In this document: one piece after another, positions 59,955 to 64,000 of the stretch
Layout: the number at the start of each line of letters is the position of its first letter
Numbering within the stretch: the stretch's first letter is position 1
Origin: Anaeromyxobacter oryzae
GTDB lineage: Bacteria; Myxococcota; Myxococcia; Myxococcales; Anaeromyxobacteraceae
Length of the DNA stretch: 64,000 bases
Direction: 5' to 3'
NCBI RefSeq assembly: GCF_023169945.1
Contig: NZ_AP025591.1
Coordinates: 6,060,501-6,124,500, forward strand
Notes under the pieces: model-generated
Database searches by the model: none
What the model was told of the DNA's origin: nothing
The model's input: the letters and a program-made list of their open reading frames with translations, nothing else
Position numbers and translations under genes: made by a program

Positions 59955-61326
59955 CGGCGCGTCCCCGGGCGCTGGCCCGGACGGCCCCGCGGGGGGGCGG
60001 GCGCGGCCCGCCGCGCGCGTGGCGCTCGTGGCGCTCGGGTGCCGCGTGAACCGCGCCGACCTCGACGCGCTCGCCGCCGGCCTGCCGGACGGGTTCGAGG
60101 TCGCCGCCGACGGCGCACCGGCGGACTTCGTCGTCGTGAACACCTGCACGATCACGAGCGACGCGGACTCCGTCGCCCGCCAGGCGATCCGGCGGGCCGC
60201 GCGGGAGCACCCCGGGGCGCGGATCGTCGCCGCGGGATGCTACGCGGAGCTCTGCCCCGAGGCGCTCTCTTCGCTGCCCGGCGTCGAGGCGGTGGTGGGA
60301 GTCCGCTCCCAGGCGGTGCTCGGCGAGGTGCTGGTCCGGCTCGAGGCGGGCGCGCGGGGGAAGGACGCGCTGGCCGCCGCCGTGCGCCGCGCACCGGGGT
60401 GGGGCCCCGCGCCGCTCGACCTGCCGCGCCACACGCGGCCGTTCCTCAAGGTCCAGGACGGCTGCGACGCCCGGTGCAGCTACTGCGTCGTGCCGCTCGC
60501 GCGCGGCGGATCCCGGTCGCTGGCGTTCGACGAGGCGGTCGCGCGCCTCATGGCGCTCGGGACCCGGCACCGCGAGGTCGTCCTCACCGGCGTGCACCTG
60601 GGAGCTTACGGCCGCGATCTCGCGCCGCGGCGCTCCCTCGCCGAGCTCGTCCGGGAGGCCGTCGCGCGGGGCGTCGGCGCGCGCCTGCGGCTCTCGTCGG
60701 TCGAGCCGCTCGAGTTCCCGGTGGAGCTCGTCCTCGACCCGGTGGCGGGCCGGGCCCTCTGCGAGCACTTCCACCTGCCCGTCCAGAGCGGCTCGCCCCG
60801 GGTGCTCCACGCGATGCGGCGGCCCTACCGCCCCGAGCAGTTCGACCGGACGGTGCGCGATCTCGCCGCGCTGGTGCCGGGCGCGTGCCTCGGCACCGAC
60901 GTCATGGTGGGGTTCCCCGGGGAGACGGACGCCGATCACCGCGCCACCGTCGAGCTCCTCGAGGCGTTGCCGCTCGCGTACCTGCACGTCTTCCCGTTCT
61001 CGCCGCGCCTCGGGACCCCCGCCGCAGGCATGAAGGACCGGGTCCCGCGTGCCGTGCAGCGGGATCGCGCCCGCGAGCTGCTCGCGCTCTCCGACCGCAA
61101 GTGGCGGGCGTTCGTCGCGGGCCAGGCCGGGCGCGAGCTCGAGGTCGTCGTCGAGCGGGTCGAGGGCGGCCTCGCCCGCGGCACGTCCCGCCAGTACGTG
61201 ACGGTCCGCTGGCCAGCCGCCGCCGAGCGGCGCGGCGACGTCGCGCGCGTGCGCATCGAGGCGAGCGACCGGACCGAGTGCTTCGGGGTCCGGGCGGGCG
61301 CCTTCACGTCCCGTCTGCCTCCCTAG
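59935..61326 (+). CDS. mtaB: tRNA t6A37 methylthiotransferase (MtaB-type)
   Basis: 463 residues from GTG 59935; GTG 60019 is an alternative. The UPF0004 domain supplies cysteines C36 (LGCRVNRAD), C71 (NTCTIT) and C102 (AGCYAE). The radical-SAM cluster is C177, C181 and C184 (CDARCSYC), and FHLPVQSGSPRVLHAMRRPY and LGTDVMVGFPGET follow. GCRVN rather than GCQMN, and the short N-terminal loop, point to MtaB (methylthiolates t6A at position 37) rather than MiaB or RimO. A TRAM-like C-terminus is present. It is co-transcribed with mnmA. Confidence 0.88.
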   Translation: MADGSSDGASPGAGPDGPAGGRARPAARVALVALGCRVNRADLDALAAGLPDGFEVAADGAPADFVVVNTCTITSDADSVARQAIRRAAREHPGARIVAAGCYAELCPEALSSLPGVEAVVGVRSQAVLGEVLVRLEAGARGKDALAAAVRRAPGWGPAPLDLPRHTRPFLKVQDGCDARCSYCVVPLARGGSRSLAFDEAVARLMALGTRHREVVLTGVHLGAYGRDLAPRRSLAELVREAVARGVGARLRLSSVEPLEFPVELVLDPVAGRALCEHFHLPVQSGSPRVLHAMRRPYRPEQFDRTVRDLAALVPGACLGTDVMVGFPGETDADHRATVELLEALPLAYLHVFPFSPRLGTPAAGMKDRVPRAVQRDRARELLALSDRKWRAFVAGQAGRELEVVVERVEGGLARGTSRQYVTVRWPAAAERRGDVARVRIEASDRTECFGVRAGAFTSRLPP

Positions 61327-61379
61327 GCCCCGCCGGAAGCTTGCCCTTCCGGGCCCATGGGCCTACCCATTGTCCCGCC

Positions 61380-62951
61380 ATGCAGCTCTCCGACGGGCGC
61401 CACGTCCCCGACCTCCACCTGGATCGCGCCAAGGTCGATCGCTGCCGCGCCCTGGCCGATCAGGTCACCGCGCAGGTGCTCGAGCTCGTCCGGCGCCACA
61501 CGACCGTCTCCATCGAGCGCACCGTGCTGCGCCTGTACGGGCTCCACGACGCGGGCCCGCGGGGCGTCCCGCTCGTGAACCTCGCCGTCGACGCGCTCCA
61601 CGAGCGCGGGCTCCTCGACCGGGGCGCCGCCTACTGGATGGGGTACGTGGTGCGCCGCGGCGCGACGGATCCGCTCGCCGTCGTCGACCGGATGGCCTCC
61701 CTGCCGCGGCACCCCGAGCCGCTGCCGGAGTCGGAGGAGCGGGCCATGCTCGCGGAGATGCGCCGCGAGGCGCGCGCGAACGTGGACGAGCTGGCGGGGC
61801 GGGTGGGGCGCCGGAACGCGCTCCGGGACGAGCTCGGCGTCGGTCCCCGGCCGCACCGGTACGTCATCGTGGCGACGGGGAACATCCACGACGACGTCGA
61901 GCAGGCGCGGGCGGCCGCCCAGGCCGGGGCCGACGTGATCGCCGTGATCCGCTCCACCGCGCAGTCCCTGCTCGACTACGTGCCCCACGGGGCGACGACC
62001 GAGGGCTACGGCGGCACCTACGCGACCCAGGAGAACTTCCGGATCATGCGGGAGGCGCTCGACGACGAGTCGCGGAGGATCCGGCGCTACGTCCACCTCA
62101 CGAACTACTCGTCGGGCCTGTGCATGCCGGAGATCGCGTTCGCGGCCGCGTGGGAGCGGCTGGACATGCTCCTCAACGACGCGATGTACGGGATCCTGTT
62201 CCGCGACATCAACATGAAGCGGACGCTCTGCGACCAGCACTTCTCGCGGCGCATCTGCGCCCTCGCGGACATCGTGATCAACACCGGCGAGGACAACTAC
62301 ATCACCACCGCCGACGCGGACGAGGCCGCCCACACCGTCATCGCCTCGCAGTTCGTGAACGAGAGCTTCGCCCACCGCGCCGGGCTCCCGGATCGGCTCG
62401 TCGGCCTCGGGCACAGCTTCGAGATCGATCCGGCCCGCGAGGACACCATCGCCCGGGAGCTCGCCCAGGCGCTCCTCGTCCGGACGCTCTTCCCCGAGGC
62501 GCCTATCAAGTACATGCCCCCGACCAAGCACAAGCAGGGCGACATCTTCTTCAGCCACGCCTACGACGTGATGGCGGACGTGGTGTCCTGCGTGACGGGG
62601 CAGGGGATCCAGCTCCTCGGCATGATGACCGAGGCGATGCACAATCCCTTCCTCATGGACCGGTACGTCGCCCTGAAGAGCTCGGAGTACGTCTACCGGG
62701 CCTGGAGGTCCATGGGCGCCGAGATCGGGTTCCGGCCGGGCGGCCTCGTCGAGCGCCGCGCCGACGAGACGCTCGGGAAGGCGCTCGCGCTCCTCGAGGA
62801 GGTCGCGGAGGACGGGCTCATGAAGGCGATCGGCAAGGCGCGGTTCGGCGACATCGCGAGGACGGAGGACGGCGGGAAGGGCCTCGCCGGCGTCGTCGCG
62901 CGCGCCCCTGCCTACTTCAACCCTTTCCTCGAGATCATGGAGGCCCGATGA
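61380..62951 (+). CDS. kamD: Lysine 5,6-aminomutase alpha subunit
   Basis: 523 residues, close to the 516 of the clostridial enzyme. YVIVATGNIHDDVEQA, GADVIAVIRSTAQSLLDYVPHGATTEGYGGTYATQENF, YSSGLCMPEIA, NTGEDNYITTADA and IKYMPPTKHKQGDIFF are the TIM-barrel and PLP/B12 accessory segments of KamD. With KamE it uses coenzyme B12 and PLP to move the epsilon- (D-lysine) or beta-lysine amino group to C5 in lysine fermentation. ATG 61380 lies 53 bases after mtaB. Its stop overlaps the next gene by four bases. Confidence 0.93.
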   Translation: MQLSDGRHVPDLHLDRAKVDRCRALADQVTAQVLELVRRHTTVSIERTVLRLYGLHDAGPRGVPLVNLAVDALHERGLLDRGAAYWMGYVVRRGATDPLAVVDRMASLPRHPEPLPESEERAMLAEMRREARANVDELAGRVGRRNALRDELGVGPRPHRYVIVATGNIHDDVEQARAAAQAGADVIAVIRSTAQSLLDYVPHGATTEGYGGTYATQENFRIMREALDDESRRIRRYVHLTNYSSGLCMPEIAFAAAWERLDMLLNDAMYGILFRDINMKRTLCDQHFSRRICALADIVINTGEDNYITTADADEAAHTVIASQFVNESFAHRAGLPDRLVGLGHSFEIDPAREDTIARELAQALLVRTLFPEAPIKYMPPTKHKQGDIFFSHAYDVMADVVSCVTGQGIQLLGMMTEAMHNPFLMDRYVALKSSEYVYRAWRSMGAEIGFRPGGLVERRADETLGKALALLEEVAEDGLMKAIGKARFGDIARTEDGGKGLAGVVARAPAYFNPFLEIMEAR

Positions 62952-63475
62952 AGAGGACCGCGCTCCTCGCCGCCGCGCTGGCGGTCGCCGTGCTCTCCGG
63001 GTGCGCCGGCATCCGCGAGGCGCTCTCGCCCCCGCCGCAGGGAAAGCCGTCCGGCCGCGAGGGGTGGCTCGTGTACGGGGTGGGCGCGCTCCGGTTCGAG
63101 GCGCCCGCGGCGTGGCAGCCCACCGGCTCGGCGCGCCACCTGAAGCTCGAGAACCCGGGCGCCACCGCGCGGCTCGAGGTCTCGACCCCGGAGACGACGT
63201 ACGCGGACCAGAAGGCCTGCCTCGCGGCGGCCGAGGAGGTGCTCGCGAAGGCGAGCAGCCTGGAGCGCGTCCGGCGCCACGAGACGACCTTCGGCGGGGC
63301 GCGTGCCCTCACGCTCGAGGGCGACTCCGGCGGCTGGCACGTCTGGGCCTGGGCCGCGTGCGACGGCGGCACCCAGTACCAGGTGTTCTTCACCGCGCAG
63401 ACCCCGGCGCCGGCGCCGGTCATCGAGGCCTACCGGACGCTGACCTCGACGGCGCGGATCGGAGGCGAGGTGTGA
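62948..63475 (+). CDS. Lipoprotein of unknown function between kamD and kamE
   Basis: 175 residues. LLAAALAVAVLSGCAG is a clear lipobox (C19). The mature part is a small alpha/beta domain beginning LVYGVGALRFEAPAAWQ with STPETTYADQKACLAAAEEVL and ALTLEGDSGGWHVWAWAACDGGTQYQVFF, similar in style to PsbP/LpqN-like lipoproteins. It overlaps kamD (ATGA) and kamE (GTGA) by four bases each, so it is translated between the two subunits of one cytosolic enzyme. A role in that pathway is not evident. Confidence 0.8.
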   Translation: MKRTALLAAALAVAVLSGCAGIREALSPPPQGKPSGREGWLVYGVGALRFEAPAAWQPTGSARHLKLENPGATARLEVSTPETTYADQKACLAAAEEVLAKASSLERVRRHETTFGGARALTLEGDSGGWHVWAWAACDGGTQYQVFFTAQTPAPAPVIEAYRTLTSTARIGGEV

Positions 63476-64000
63476 CGCTTCGCGAGTGGGAGCCGGGGCA
63501 GGTGATCCGGCCGTACGGCGACCGGCGCGACGACGGCGTCGTGCAGGTCTCCTTCGTCCTGCCCGTCCCCCCGGGCGAGCGGGCGCGGGAGGCCGCGGCG
63601 GAGGTCGCGCGGAAGATGGGGATGGAGCAGGTCCACGTCGCCGCCATGGAGCCCGCGGCGGACCGGTACACGTTCTTCGTCGTGTACGGGCACACCTCCG
63701 CCGCGGTCGACTACGGCCGGATCCAGGTGCCGGAGGTCGTCGTCCGGAAGAAGGGCTTCGACGAGCTGAACGAGCTCGCGCTGCGCGAGGTCGGGCGGCG
63801 CATCGTCGTGCTCGGCGCGTGCACCGGCTCGGACGCGCACGCCGTCGGGATCGACGCGATCATGAACATGAAGGGGTTCGCCGGCGACTACGGGCTCGAG
63901 CGATACGCCTGCTTCGACGCGCGGAACCTCGGCGCGCAGGTGGAGAACGCGACGCTGGCGCGGCTCTGCGCCGAGCGCCGCGCGGACGCCGTCCTGGTCT
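63472..64000 (+). CDS. kamE: Lysine 5,6-aminomutase beta subunit, cut by window end
   Basis: The visible 176 residues start from GTG 63472 and continue past the window edge. VIRPYGDRRDDGVVQVSFVLPV opens the dimerisation domain. LGACTGSDAHAVGIDAIMNMKGFAGDYGLERY is the cobalamin-binding loop DxHxxG (D121, H123, G126). K134 lies 11 residues after the cobalt-ligand histidine, the same spacing as H133 and K144 (the PLP lysine) of the clostridial enzyme. The full protein should be about 260 residues. Confidence 0.93.
   Translation, partial: MTLREWEPGQVIRPYGDRRDDGVVQVSFVLPVPPGERAREAAAEVARKMGMEQVHVAAMEPAADRYTFFVVYGHTSAAVDYGRIQVPEVVVRKKGFDELNELALREVGRRIVVLGACTGSDAHAVGIDAIMNMKGFAGDYGLERYACFDARNLGAQVENATLARLCAERRADAVLV

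Overview
The window is a very GC-rich chromosomal stretch (well over 70 percent by eye; not computed) with dense, often 4-nt-overlapping genes, frequent GTG starts, Cys-rich multihaem cytochrome coding, several sensor histidine kinases and an anaerobic lysine-fermentation enzyme. This suggests an anaerobic or facultative myxobacterium of the Anaeromyxobacter type (Myxococcota). That assignment is inference from gene content and style only. No insertion sequence, prophage, CRISPR array, rRNA or origin was found.

Layout. 1-998 is the end of a membrane acyltransferase-like gene. 1014-4784 (minus) is a tRNA-modification operon: a TapT-type DTW enzyme, a tRNA-guanine transglycosylase fused through a Pro/Gly-rich linker to an MnmC-type methyltransferase, and a YheT-like hydrolase. 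4927-5550 is the most striking gene: a DsbA/FrnE-type thioredoxin-fold protein whose first active-site Cys codon is an in-frame TGA, followed by a perfect 7-bp hairpin with a GGUC loop. It reads as a selenoprotein with a bacterial SECIS element. 5585-9201 holds a PLP desulfhydrase/deaminase, a double-ACT protein, a patatin and an EamA transporter. 9241-15026 (minus) is a translationally coupled pair: a giant acyl-CoA-synthetase/unknown/GNAT fusion and a Thermus-type homocitrate synthase.

15382-18359 is an rpiB-gnd-zwf pentose-phosphate operon, followed by a CPA2 antiporter, a small acidic protein, a LuxR-type HTH protein, a remnant of a GH15 glucanase, a secreted trypsin-like protease and a putative outer-membrane protein. 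23394-28001 is a trehalose locus: a histidine kinase, a membrane-anchored trehalose-6-phosphate synthase with an extracytoplasmic N-terminal domain, and the phosphatase. 28042-32301 carries an MqsA-like regulator, an RpoH-like sigma factor, pheA, a YiiX-like papain-fold protein and tRNA-Arg(CCT). 32571-36159 is a less orderly stretch with a frameshifted gene, a 48-bp tandem duplication and a surface beta-helix protein. It leads into a nine-haem lipoprotein cytochrome (36510-39221).

39968-53710 is an exopolysaccharide/O-antigen locus on both strands: two DegT aminotransferases, an initiating sugar-phosphate transferase, three GT4 glycosyltransferases, a Wzx-like flippase, an O-antigen ligase/polymerase, a DUF4091 glycosidase-like protein, a FemAB/GNAT-type protein and a duplicated-domain protein of unknown role. 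54116-64000 is one long plus-strand run: sensor kinase, small protein, CCA-adding-type nucleotidyltransferase, REC-kinase, mnmA, mtaB, then kamD, a lipoprotein gene and kamE (lysine 5,6-aminomutase), cut by the window end.
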